Assembly: GCA_965226155.1 (NCBI GenBank)
Contig: OZ245331.1
Span: 434,001 to 498,000 of the forward strand
DNA from: G965226155 sp965226155
GTDB taxonomy: Bacteria; Pseudomonadota; Gammaproteobacteria; Eutrophobiales; Eutrophobiaceae
Length of the DNA stretch: 64,000 bases
Reading direction: 5' to 3'
The translations under genes were made by a program, and so were the position numbers. Below are positions 44,350 through 53,446 of this stretch, piece by piece. Numbering within the stretch: position 1 is the stretch's first letter; every line of letters begins with the position of its first letter. The notes beneath the pieces were generated by a model. The model was not told the origin of the DNA. It worked only from the letters and a program-made list of their open reading frames with translations, and made no database searches.

Positions 44350-44961
44350 GTGTTAAAAATCATACCCGAAGAAACTGTACTACTGGTTATTGATCCACAG
44401 AATGATTATTGCCACCCGGACGGAAACCTTGGTCAGAGTGGTGTTGATTTATCCGTTTGGAAAGAGGTAACGCCCAGAATAAAGAAGTTAATTGAATTGT
44501 GTCGTAATGCTGGCATTAAGGATATCTGGTCACGACACTACAACCTCCCTGGTGATGTAGGCAAAGCTGCTAAACGCATTCAGGCCCACACAGCAAAACG
44601 TAAAAATCTGTCTGCTCAACCAGGTACCTGGGGTAGTGAGTTTGTTGATGAGTTAAAAACATTAGTTTCGGATGACACTACAGTAATCGAAAAGTATCGA
44701 TTCAGTGTTTTTTACGGCACAACACTGGAACCATTGCTTAATATCCTGGGATGCAAATTGATCGTAATTTGTGGTGGCACAACCAACGCTTGTATAGATA
44801 CAACAATCCGAGATGCCTACGTTAGAGATTATGATGTAGTCATGGTAGAAGATTGTATTGGCGGTGTACGCGATGACTGGCACAAGATGGCTACGGAAGT
44901 TTGGCAACATTACCTGGGAGATGTGGTTGCACTGGAACATTTTGAGCAAATGTTGTCCTGA
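44350..44961 (+). CDS. Isochorismatase-family amidohydrolase, N-carbamoylsarcosine amidase-like, copy 2
   Basis: 203 residues with a GTG start. Triad Asp15 (VIDPQNDY), Lys115 (VIEKYRFS) and Cys148 (CGGTTNACIDTT). Clearly a paralogue of the previous hydrolase and readable along its whole length. hyuB begins 31 bases after its stop, so this copy is probably in the hyuBA operon. The two copies may differ in ureido-acid specificity (the region after the Lys, RFNCFMHTR against RFSVFYGTT, lines the pocket in relatives). Confidence 0.8.
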   Translation: MLKIIPEETVLLVIDPQNDYCHPDGNLGQSGVDLSVWKEVTPRIKKLIELCRNAGIKDIWSRHYNLPGDVGKAAKRIQAHTAKRKNLSAQPGTWGSEFVDELKTLVSDDTTVIEKYRFSVFYGTTLEPLLNILGCKLIVICGGTTNACIDTTIRDAYVRDYDVVMVEDCIGGVRDDWHKMATEVWQHYLGDVVALEHFEQMLS

Positions 44962-44992
44962 GGAAATTTGATTTCACAAGTGAGGTGTAGTT

Positions 44993-47200
44993 GTGGTCGT
45001 AACAGAAGCCGCAATTAAACAGAAGACCGCAATCAGCCTGGATACAGGTCTAGATCCAATCACATTTCAGATATTGAGAAGCCGACTTGTTGCTATTAAT
45101 GAGGAAGCCGCTACCACATTGAAACTGGTATCCGGTTCTACCGTAGCGACCGAAGCCAACGATATGAATACAGCCATCATGAATGCACAGGGAGACGTCG
45201 TAGCGGTAGCGCGTTATTCATTAGCTAAGGCTACGACTATGTCACTGGTTGTTAAAGACATCGTAAAGAATTATCAAAAAAACCCGGGAATTAATGAGGG
45301 AGATGCATTTCTCACCAACGATGTTTATCTCGGCGTTCAACATCAAAACGATGTGGCGGTAGTCATGCCATTTTTTGTTGACGATGAATTAGTTGCCTGG
45401 ACCGGCGCGGAAGTGCATGAATTGGATGTGGGTGGCCCAGTTGCCGGTAGTGTGCAGATTGGGGCGAAGGATATCTATGGTGAAGCGCCGTTGATACCCC
45501 CTATTAAAATAGTCGAAAACTATGAAATTCGAAAAGACATAGAACGTAATTATTTGCGTATGTCGCGAGTGCCTGATTCAGTTGCACTCGACCTAAGAGC
45601 AAAATTTTCAGCCTCTAGTGTGGCATGTGACCGTTTAACCAAATTGGTCGAACGCTATGGACTCGCGGATGTAAAGCTGGCGATGGAAGGATCGTTGGAT
45701 TATGCAGAACAAAAATTTCGGGCTTTATTGTCAACCCTGCCTAACGGAACCTGGCGCCATGTGACCTATCTGGATTATGACGGAGATATCTATCCCATCC
45801 GTATTGCGATGACCAAGCAAGACGATGAACTGATATTTGATTTCACCGGCACTGCCAAACAGGCACCCGCCATTATTAATTGTACCCGGCAATCGTTAAT
45901 CGCTGTGTCTCTGGGTTATATTTGTATCAGCTTGGGTTGGGATATTCCCTGGAGTCCATCAGCACTGGGACGATTGGTAACTTATGTCACGGAACCGGGA
46001 ACGATTGTAGATTGCCAGTGGCCTGCCGGTTGCTGTAAATCCACTACCAGTATTTCCTGGTCAGTCGGCAAGGCATCAGGCTTGTTACTCGGCAGGATGC
46101 TGGCCTGCAGTGACGATACTCGTGCCAAGGCAATGGCTAGCTGGATAGGCTCCATGACCGTGGAAGAGTTATTCGGCACCGATAATGACGATAAGGTTTT
46201 TGGCGGCATCGTTATCGACACTATGTCCGGTGCGGCCGGTGCTCGAACTTTTAAGGATGGTATTGATACAGGAGGTTATCTGGGTTCCATGGGTATGGCG
46301 ATTGCTAATGTTGAGTCTTATGAAGTCGAACATCCCATTTTATATTTATATCGACGTCAGGAAATCGATGGTGGTGGTGCAGGGACCTACCGCGGTGGTA
46401 CCAGTCTCAGAAAAGCCTATACGCCCCATGGTGTCGATGAAATATCCTCATTCGTTGTGCATTGTATGGGAGTTGAGATGCCGTTATCGCCGGGAATGTA
46501 CGGGGGCTTTCCAGCGGGAACCAACCAACTCACGATCATACGATCCACTAACGTTCATGATTTATTGAAAAATGGAACAGTGCCACAGTGTGCCGAAGAG
46601 CTGGAAGGAGAATCTGAAGTTCAGCAGGGTATTTCGATAAATCACCTGAAATACGGAGATGTATTTGTAGGAGGGACAATGGGTGCAGGAGGGTATGGCG
46701 ATCCGATCGACCGAGATCCACAACTTGTTCTGCATGATTTTGTCTCGGGTCTTACATCAGACAAGACGGCAAAGGAAATGTATGGAGTAGTAATAAAGGA
46801 TGATGAGGTGGATAAGAAAGCGACCGCAAAACAACGTGATCAAATCCGTAGTCGTCGGCTTGCCGATGCAACAGACGCTAAAAATGCACCAGTCTCTAAT
46901 GAAGGATTGCATCTCGGTTTGCACGTTGGTCAGCACCTCAGACTACTCAGCAAAGATGATGAAAAGTATATTGGGTGTTCGTGTGGGCGAATACTGTCAC
47001 CAGCGCAAGAAAATTATAAAGAATGGGTTGCTGAAGCTAGACGCCCATTGAGCGCCGGGGGGCCACAATGTGATCCGTTTAAAAAGGGTCATGACCGCTT
47101 TGAATTGCGAGAGTACTATTGCCCAGAATGTGCTTCTTTGTTGGAAGTGGACATGGTTGAGAAATCAGAGCCGATAGTTTGGGATCTGCAACTGACTTAA
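44993..47200 (+). CDS. hyuB: Hydantoinase B/oxoprolinase-family subunit with acetone-carboxylase-gamma-like C-terminal domain
   Basis: 735 residues, GTG start. The first about 600 residues are the HyuB family (LDPITFQILRSRLVAINEEA, EGDAFLTNDVYLGVQHQND, GAGTYRGGTSLRK). The last 80-100 residues form an extra cysteine-rich domain: Cys662 and Cys664 (GCSCG) and Cys710 and Cys713 (YCPECASLLEVD), like the gamma subunit of acetone/acetophenone carboxylases. With HyuA it would act ATP-dependently on a cyclic amide such as N-methylhydantoin, or as a carboxylase. Paired with hyuA 31 bases downstream. Confidence 0.82.
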   Translation: MVVTEAAIKQKTAISLDTGLDPITFQILRSRLVAINEEAATTLKLVSGSTVATEANDMNTAIMNAQGDVVAVARYSLAKATTMSLVVKDIVKNYQKNPGINEGDAFLTNDVYLGVQHQNDVAVVMPFFVDDELVAWTGAEVHELDVGGPVAGSVQIGAKDIYGEAPLIPPIKIVENYEIRKDIERNYLRMSRVPDSVALDLRAKFSASSVACDRLTKLVERYGLADVKLAMEGSLDYAEQKFRALLSTLPNGTWRHVTYLDYDGDIYPIRIAMTKQDDELIFDFTGTAKQAPAIINCTRQSLIAVSLGYICISLGWDIPWSPSALGRLVTYVTEPGTIVDCQWPAGCCKSTTSISWSVGKASGLLLGRMLACSDDTRAKAMASWIGSMTVEELFGTDNDDKVFGGIVIDTMSGAAGARTFKDGIDTGGYLGSMGMAIANVESYEVEHPILYLYRRQEIDGGGAGTYRGGTSLRKAYTPHGVDEISSFVVHCMGVEMPLSPGMYGGFPAGTNQLTIIRSTNVHDLLKNGTVPQCAEELEGESEVQQGISINHLKYGDVFVGGTMGAGGYGDPIDRDPQLVLHDFVSGLTSDKTAKEMYGVVIKDDEVDKKATAKQRDQIRSRRLADATDAKNAPVSNEGLHLGLHVGQHLRLLSKDDEKYIGCSCGRILSPAQENYKEWVAEARRPLSAGGPQCDPFKKGHDRFELREYYCPECASLLEVDMVEKSEPIVWDLQLT

Positions 47201-47231
47201 AGCAACTTAAATTTTATTTGAGAGAGATTGA

Positions 47232-49328
47232 ATGGCTAGCAACTATGTTATCGGAGTGGATTCAGGTGGGACTTTTACTGATTGTGTCGCGATCGCTGAT
47301 GACGGTACCGTCACCCGGGCGAAATCTCCTTCTACACCTTCCGATTTTTCTATTGGGGTTTTGAATTCGATAAAACGCGTTGCTGAAGAATTGGATGAAG
47401 ATTTCAATGACGTATTACTTAATAGTGCCCTTTTCGCACACGGCACAACTGTTGCGACTAATGCATTGTTAACCCGTACTGGAAGTAAAACCGGTTATCT
47501 GACAACCCAGGGACATGAGGACGCTATCATTATTGGTAGAACCTTCCAAAAGGTAGCCGGATTAACGGAATCTGAAGTTGCTGATATAGCTAACTTGGAT
47601 AAAGCAATACCGATTGTCCCGCGTAGATTAATTTATGGTATTGAAGAGCGAATCGATAAAAAAGGTGAAATCATTACGCCTATTAATATGGATAGCGTCA
47701 GGAATGCGCTTACTGCTCTTGTGGCTGAAGGTGTTGAGTCTGTTGCGGTTTCCCTGTTGTGGTCATTTCTACGTCCTGACCACGAAAACGCAATACGTGA
47801 GATGATCGAAACAGACTATCCGGACCTGCTGGTGTCTTATTCACACGAACTTGCCCCGGTTATTAAGGAATATGAACGTGGCGCAGCAACTATCATAAAT
47901 GCCTATTTGACACGAAACGTATCCAGCTATTTAACCAAGTTGCAAGGTAAATTAGCTACTGGTGGAGTCAAATCGAATCCTGTAGTCATGCAATCTTCAG
48001 GCGGAGTAATGAGCATTGAAAAGGCCAAAAACCGACCGGTCAGATTACTGACATCGGGGCCAGCTGGTGGCGTGATCGGTGCCAAATTTCTTGGTGAAAT
48101 TCTAAAACACCCCAATATTGTGACGACGGATGTGGGGGGTACCAGTTTCGATGTTGGATTAGTGGTAGAAGGCGAGGCACAGTTCACTAATATTGCAACT
48201 TTCGATAAGTACGAGGTAGCGTTACCGGTAATAGATGTCGCAACTATTGGCGCCGGTGGCGGCAGCATTGGTTGGATTGAAGCGGATACAGGTGTTCTGC
48301 GTGTGGGCCCGCAAAGCGCAGGGGCAGAGCCAGGGCCAGCATGCTATAACATGGGTGGCACTCAACCGACAGTAACCGATGCCAATGTAGTACTTGGGCG
48401 TATTAATCCAGATTATTTTCTGGGTGGTCGGCAAAAGTTGGATAGCGACGCATCTTATAAGGCCTTTGAATCGCTTGCTGAAGCGCTTGGAATGACCGTT
48501 CCGGAAGTTGCTTCAGGCATTATTGATATCGCTGACGAAAACATGGCCGATTTGGTTAGACGGGTAACCATAGAGCGTGGCTATGATCCACGTGAATTTG
48601 TATTGTATGCTTTCGGAGGAGCAGGACCAATGCATGCGGGTGCTTATGCTCGATCTGCCGGATGTAAATCTATACTTATCCCTAAGGAAGCATCTGAGTT
48701 TTCAGCTTTCGGGATAGCCGGCTCCGATGTAATGGTAGTGGAAGAACTTTCAAACCCCAGAACTGCGCCATTTAACCCGAGCGAATTTAATGCATTTTTC
48801 CAACAACTTGAACAATCAGCCGTGGAAAGCTTACGGGAGAATGGTATTGCAGATGACCGTATGCTGTTACAACGTTATGTACGACTGCGCTACAAAGGAC
48901 AAGTGCACGAAGTAGAAACACCAATCCCTGCAGGTAAAATTGGTGAAGAACAGGTAAATGAAATGCTCGATAACTTTGACCGAATATACGAAACTAAATA
49001 CGGTCACGGAACAACAACTTCTGATGTAACCATGTACGCCATTACATACCGTATACATGGTTTTGGCAGGATGAATATGCCGGAGCTAGTAAAACATAAA
49101 CCAGGAGATGCGGTTGCTTCCTCTGCAGTAAAGGCCAACAGACAAGTCTACTATAGCGAAGCAGGCGGTTTTGTTGATACGCCTATTTATGATGGAGCTT
49201 TGTTACGTTCAGGTCACTGTTTTTCAGGGCCAGCCATTGTGGAGTCAGTAGATACTACAACTATTTTACATCCAGATCAGGAAGTTGAGATAGATGCATA
49301 CTTAAATATTCTGATCAAGATTTTATAA
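47232..49328 (+). CDS. hyuA: Hydantoinase A/oxoprolinase-family ATPase subunit
   Basis: 698 residues with the actin-like ATPase fold: VDSGGTFTDCVAIADDG phosphate loop, FAHGTTVATNALLTRTGSK, TSGPAGGVIGAKFLG, TTDVGGTSFDVGLVVEGEA, IGAGGGSIGWIE and AFGGAGPMHAGAYARS. It phosphorylates the substrate and pairs with HyuB, as in N-methylhydantoinase, oxoprolinase and acetone carboxylase. The linked N-carbamoylsarcosine-amidase-like genes favour N-methylhydantoinase. Confidence 0.88.
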   Translation: MASNYVIGVDSGGTFTDCVAIADDGTVTRAKSPSTPSDFSIGVLNSIKRVAEELDEDFNDVLLNSALFAHGTTVATNALLTRTGSKTGYLTTQGHEDAIIIGRTFQKVAGLTESEVADIANLDKAIPIVPRRLIYGIEERIDKKGEIITPINMDSVRNALTALVAEGVESVAVSLLWSFLRPDHENAIREMIETDYPDLLVSYSHELAPVIKEYERGAATIINAYLTRNVSSYLTKLQGKLATGGVKSNPVVMQSSGGVMSIEKAKNRPVRLLTSGPAGGVIGAKFLGEILKHPNIVTTDVGGTSFDVGLVVEGEAQFTNIATFDKYEVALPVIDVATIGAGGGSIGWIEADTGVLRVGPQSAGAEPGPACYNMGGTQPTVTDANVVLGRINPDYFLGGRQKLDSDASYKAFESLAEALGMTVPEVASGIIDIADENMADLVRRVTIERGYDPREFVLYAFGGAGPMHAGAYARSAGCKSILIPKEASEFSAFGIAGSDVMVVEELSNPRTAPFNPSEFNAFFQQLEQSAVESLRENGIADDRMLLQRYVRLRYKGQVHEVETPIPAGKIGEEQVNEMLDNFDRIYETKYGHGTTTSDVTMYAITYRIHGFGRMNMPELVKHKPGDAVASSAVKANRQVYYSEAGGFVDTPIYDGALLRSGHCFSGPAIVESVDTTTILHPDQEVEIDAYLNILIKIL

Positions 49329-49341
49329 TTGTTCATTGAAT

Positions 49342-49833
49342 ATGAGTGAGTCCCCCACAAAAGATGGAGACCTGGATAATTTACGTCGAGCTATAGCACT
49401 AGCGATGCTATCGAGAAAGAATGGAAATAATCCTTTCGGTACCGTGCTAGCAGATCAGGAGAGAACTATTTTACTTGAAGCTGAGAATTCTACTAAAACA
49501 GATCGAGACTGCACCGCACATTCAGACATTAATTTAATACGCAATGCTTGGCAGAAGTTTGATGCTGAATACCTGGCAGAATGCACCCTTTATACGAGCG
49601 CTGAACCATGCGCGATGTGTGCCGGAGCAATTGTGTGGGCGAATATTCGTCGTGTGGTATACAGCCTTGGTAACACTGCATTGTATGATCAAATGAATCC
49701 ACGTGCTGATGGGTTAGGACTTTACACTCCGTGTCGTGAAATTTTTAATGGCGCACCCTGGAAAATTAAAACCATTGGACCGTTACTTGAGGAAGAAGCA
49801 AGCAAAGTACATCAAGATTTTTGGCAAAAATAA
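49342..49833 (+). CDS. Cytidine/guanine-deaminase-fold protein with altered HAE motif
   Basis: 163 residues from the ATG at 49342; a TTG at 49336 would add two. The deaminase fold is clear: zinc cysteines 90 and 93 in AEPCAMCAGAIVWANI. The usual HAE (His ligand, catalytic Glu) reads H60-S-D62 in TAHSDINLIRN. Asp in place of the proton-shuttling Glu is uncommon and could mean altered specificity or weak activity. Placed in the hydantoin region, it could deaminate creatinine or a pyrimidine, or have lost catalysis. Confidence 0.82.
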   Translation: MSESPTKDGDLDNLRRAIALAMLSRKNGNNPFGTVLADQERTILLEAENSTKTDRDCTAHSDINLIRNAWQKFDAEYLAECTLYTSAEPCAMCAGAIVWANIRRVVYSLGNTALYDQMNPRADGLGLYTPCREIFNGAPWKIKTIGPLLEEEASKVHQDFWQK

Positions 49834-49842
49834 AATATAGTA

Positions 49843-50958
49843 ATGAGGAATTTTATTCTTAAACGATTGCAGAAAGCCATGGACGAAAATGGGTTCGATG
49901 CTGTTATCTGTTTGTCTCCAGAAAACTTTTCTTATGTATCTGGCTTTATCGTGCCTTCACAACAATTGATGCGTTGGCGGCATGCGGCTGTCGTTGTAAC
50001 TGCTGATGGCAGGTGTGCATATTTAGTTGTTGATATGGAAGAAACAACAATTAAAAGCAAGTCTAAAAATATTGAAGTGCGTGTTTGGGGGGAATTTACA
50101 GACAAACCAATGCAAGTGTTAGCTGGTTTATTATCGGATATGGATTTGACGAATGCAAAAATTGGCATAGAAATGGATTATCTTTTTGCAGGTGACTTTG
50201 CAGAACTTAAAAATCAAATGCAGGGCGCAGAGTTACACCCGGCTGAAAATATTCTAGCGCGATTACGCCAGATTAAAACGGCAGAAGAAATTGATTTAAT
50301 GCGACGCTTGTCACGTATTGCAGATGAGTCAATTCATAATACGTTAATGGATACTTTTGCTGGTAGTTCAGAAATGGATATTGCTGGAGGATTAACAAAA
50401 AACATCTACAATCTTGGTGCTGATAATTTCAAACTCATGATTGTTGCAACAGGTGAGCGTAGTGTATTTCCTAATGTTGGCCCTTCTTTGCGTAAACTGA
50501 AAAAAAGTGATGTTTGCCGAGTTGAAATATTTTCTGTTATCAATGGATATCATGCTGGCGTTTGTCGTACAGCTTGTGTACAAACACCACCACCAAATGC
50601 AGAAGATATTTGGAAAAATTTAATTGAATGTAAATATTTAGTATTAGACATGATCAAGCCAGGTGCCAGCTCAAAAGAAATCTACGAAGCTTTTATAAAG
50701 CACTTGAACAAACTTAATCTACCACCAATTAAATTTATAGGGCATGGCATTGGCTTGCATTTGCATGAAGAACCTTATTTGGGAATGTATTCTGATGTAC
50801 CACTGAATGCAGGAATGGTGTTAGGGATAGAGCCCTTAGTGTATGACACTGGATACGGATTTGGTATGCAAAACAAAGATATTATCTTAGTGACCGAAAC
50901 CGGATCAGAAATCCTGTCTGATTTTACAAACACAGACACATTATTAACAATTAACTAA
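49843..50958 (+). CDS. M24 (creatinase/aminopeptidase P-like) protein lacking metal ligands
   Basis: 371 residues: an N-terminal creatinase domain (about 1-140) and a pita-bread C-terminal domain. Metal enzymes of the fold have two Asp, one His and two Glu. Here the Asp positions are Glu228 (VEIFS) and Gly239 (NGYHAGVCRT), the His (His301, GHGIGLHLHEE) and one Glu (Glu330, GIEPLV) remain, and the last Glu is Gln343 (GMQNKD). Creatinase itself works without metal, so creatine amidinohydrolase or a related C-N hydrolase is plausible in this locus. It starts 9 bases after the deaminase gene. Confidence 0.78.
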   Translation: MRNFILKRLQKAMDENGFDAVICLSPENFSYVSGFIVPSQQLMRWRHAAVVVTADGRCAYLVVDMEETTIKSKSKNIEVRVWGEFTDKPMQVLAGLLSDMDLTNAKIGIEMDYLFAGDFAELKNQMQGAELHPAENILARLRQIKTAEEIDLMRRLSRIADESIHNTLMDTFAGSSEMDIAGGLTKNIYNLGADNFKLMIVATGERSVFPNVGPSLRKLKKSDVCRVEIFSVINGYHAGVCRTACVQTPPPNAEDIWKNLIECKYLVLDMIKPGASSKEIYEAFIKHLNKLNLPPIKFIGHGIGLHLHEEPYLGMYSDVPLNAGMVLGIEPLVYDTGYGFGMQNKDIILVTETGSEILSDFTNTDTLLTIN

Positions 50959-50994
50959 AGTCAACTAGATATAAATTTATTAAATAAAATTTGT

Positions 50995-52434
50995 ATGAAA
51001 ACCCTGATTGAAAATCTTGATTTTATATTCACAGTTGATAAACACGATTCCATTATTCGCAATGCAGCTGTTATTATTGAAGATGATAAAATCGTTGACA
51101 TTGGGCCTATGGGTGATGTGTTGGTCAGGCACGATCGTGATGGTTTTAAAAATATTAAAGACGGCACACTTAAAGGTATATGCCCAGGTTTTATCGATTC
51201 CCATGTGCATTTATCTGAAACACTTTCAAGGGCAGTGTTTCCAGATAATCTAAATACGCGTGCGTGGGTTTTTCACTGGGGCAAACCTTTTTATGCACAC
51301 ATAACAGCAGACGATGAATATTGGGGGGCACTTCTTGGCATTACAGAGATGCTTCGCGCAGGGACAACCTGTTTTCTCGATATGGGATCTCAATATGACC
51401 CGGGTATTACAATCAGAGCAATGGAACAAACAGGTATACGAGGTATAACAGGACGTCATGCTGCAGATAATCCACCAGAGATGATGCCTCGCGGTTGGGC
51501 AGAAGAAATGGTTAAACATCATTTTTTCTCTAACGCTGAAGAGGCTCTTAAAGAACTAGAGTCATGTGTAGACAAATATCACGGCATATTGGATGGCAAA
51601 GCACGTTGTTGGGTTAATATTGAAGGGAAAGAACCCTGTACTCTGGAACTGCATGTTGGTGCCCGTAACTTGGCGGAAAAACTAAATGTTGGTACAACAT
51701 ACCATTTAGCAACAAGTATTGAAGAAGCCAATGTTTGCGAGGGTAAATATGGTGTATGGCCCATAACCCGGATAGAACGGGCTGGCGGTCTGGGTCACAA
51801 TCTGGTGGTCGCACATGGTGCGGCAGTAAGAGATGAAGAAATCGGTATGCTTGCTACTTATGATACCAAAATAGCGTTTTGTCCTTCTTCTTCTTTTAAA
51901 TTAGGTAAAGGTGCTACTGCGATTGGTAAATACCCTGAAATGATTGCAGCCGGGGTGACCGTTGGTCTTGGAACGGATGGTGTATCAGCAGCTGGAAATA
52001 TGAATCTCATGCGGCAAATGTTTATGATAGCAGGTATGTTCAAGGATGCTCGTATGCAACCGGATATTTTTACAGTACGCCAGGCACTACGAGCAGCTAC
52101 TATAGATGGAGCAAAGGCCTTGATGTGGGATGATGAGATCGGTTCTTTAGAAATAGGAAAGAAAGCAGATTTCGTTATCTTTGACCTAGACCATATTGAA
52201 TGGACTCCTTTTCATGATCCATTACAAGCATTGGTTTTTTCAGCTTCAACTGCTTCGATTGAAGAAACTTGGGTCAATGGTGTGCCATTATATGAAGGTG
52301 GTTACATTGCTACAGTCGACGAACAGGAAATAAAACGAAAGGCACGTATTCTTGCTGCAGCCGCTGTTAAACGTGCCGGTCTTGATCAAGAAGATGTACC
52401 AACTATAACTACACTTTATGATAAAGGTAATTAA
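50995..52434 (+). CDS. ATZ/TRZ-type amidohydrolase (aminohydrolase)
   Basis: 479 residues, cytoplasmic. Motifs: GFIDSHVHLSE, RAGTTCFLDMGSQ, HLATSIEEANVCE, LVVAHGAAV and GLGTDGVSAAGNMNLM. It belongs with S-adenosylhomocysteine, guanine and triazine deaminases. Given neighbours, a creatinine or related heterocycle deaminase is a working guess. Different from the exported relative at 40-41 kb. Confidence 0.84.
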   Translation: MKTLIENLDFIFTVDKHDSIIRNAAVIIEDDKIVDIGPMGDVLVRHDRDGFKNIKDGTLKGICPGFIDSHVHLSETLSRAVFPDNLNTRAWVFHWGKPFYAHITADDEYWGALLGITEMLRAGTTCFLDMGSQYDPGITIRAMEQTGIRGITGRHAADNPPEMMPRGWAEEMVKHHFFSNAEEALKELESCVDKYHGILDGKARCWVNIEGKEPCTLELHVGARNLAEKLNVGTTYHLATSIEEANVCEGKYGVWPITRIERAGGLGHNLVVAHGAAVRDEEIGMLATYDTKIAFCPSSSFKLGKGATAIGKYPEMIAAGVTVGLGTDGVSAAGNMNLMRQMFMIAGMFKDARMQPDIFTVRQALRAATIDGAKALMWDDEIGSLEIGKKADFVIFDLDHIEWTPFHDPLQALVFSASTASIEETWVNGVPLYEGGYIATVDEQEIKRKARILAAAAVKRAGLDQEDVPTITTLYDKGN

Positions 52435-52466
52435 CAACAATTCACTAATTTAAATGAGGTAAGCAA

Positions 52467-52661
52467 ATGCCTGTAGTAACCGTACAATTATGGAAAGGTC
52501 GAACTGTTGATCAAAAACGTAAGTTAACAAAAGCAATCACAGACGCCATGGTCGAACATGCCGATGCAAACCTAGATGCTCTTCATGTCATTATCCAAGA
52601 GTATGAATTGGAAGACTGGGCCCGTGCTGGGGTTCTAGGCGTAGATAGAGAGGATGTCTAG
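52467..52661 (+). CDS. 4-oxalocrotonate tautomerase-family protein
   Basis: 64 residues with the catalytic N-terminal Pro exposed after Met removal (MPVVTVQLWKGRT). Typical hexamer-forming size. It lies between the amidohydrolase and a VOC protein, 2 bases before the latter, so it acts on a product of the same pathway, presumably a keto-enol intermediate. Confidence 0.85.
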   Translation: MPVVTVQLWKGRTVDQKRKLTKAITDAMVEHADANLDALHVIIQEYELEDWARAGVLGVDREDV

Positions 52662-52663
52662 CC

Positions 52664-53044
52664 ATGTCACTAGACCGAAAAATTCAACCTCGCCCAGTTT
52701 ATATACATCACTTATTGCTGATGGTTAGTGATTTAGAAAAATCAAAAAGTTTTTATCTAAATACTCTCGGTTTTACACAACGACTTGATGCCAAACCATT
52801 GCCCGATGGACGTCCATTTATTTCAACAATGGAAGGACTCGGCTTAACAGCAGGTGGGCCGGGTAATATGAAGCAATTGGACCATCTGGCATTTGAAGTA
52901 AAGAATGTAGATGCGATGTATGAAAAGCTTAAAAAACTGGGGGCAGAATTTCCGAGAGGTGAAATTGGGCCAGGTCCGTATGGTAAAGCTATATATGTAC
53001 TAGATCCGGATGGTAACGAATTAGAATTATTCGAAGTTGATTAA
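52664..53044 (+). CDS. VOC (glyoxalase/dioxygenase superfamily) protein
   Basis: 126 residues. Two beta-alpha-beta modules: IHHLLLMVSDLEKSKSFYLN and QLDHLAFEVKNVDAMYEKLK, ending VLDPDGNELELFEVD. Metal residues visible are His in the first strand, His in the second and Glu at the end. Members are isomerases, lyases or dioxygenases; role here is unknown. Confidence 0.85.
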   Translation: MSLDRKIQPRPVYIHHLLLMVSDLEKSKSFYLNTLGFTQRLDAKPLPDGRPFISTMEGLGLTAGGPGNMKQLDHLAFEVKNVDAMYEKLKKLGAEFPRGEIGPGPYGKAIYVLDPDGNELELFEVD

Positions 53045-53110
53045 AATCATTGACAACTTGTTGCCCATAGACCTAATAATTAGTTAACTAGTAGATGCAA
53101 AATAGAAACA

Positions 53111-53380
53111 ATGATTTTATATGTTGCTTATTTCAAAGTAATCGATAAGGAGAAAGAAAAGGCGATCCTTCAGAATCACCTCGATTATGTGAACAGGCTT
53201 TTGCAAGAAAAAATTATTATTGCAAAGGGGCCTTTTTTAGATAAAAGTGGAGGTTTAATCATATATCATACATCCTCTCTGGAAGAAGCAACTGATTATG
53301 TAATGAATGATCCAGTAATTCTCGATGGAGCGAGAACAGTTGAAATCAAAGAATGGAAATCCTCGATAAATAATTTATAA
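53111..53380 (+). CDS. YciI-family protein
   Basis: 89 residues with the YciI fold (YVAYFKVIDKEKE, IIAKGPFLDKSGGLIIYHTS, DPVILDGARTVEIKEW). The family is ferredoxin-like with a His-Asp-type pocket; biochemical role is generally unclear. Same direction as the preceding VOC gene. Confidence 0.75.
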   Translation: MILYVAYFKVIDKEKEKAILQNHLDYVNRLLQEKIIIAKGPFLDKSGGLIIYHTSSLEEATDYVMNDPVILDGARTVEIKEWKSSINNL

Positions 53381-53446
53381 ATTTATTTTAAGAATTCATT
53401 TGCAAATATATACAGTTGATCATAGATAGCATCAATTAGATACACG

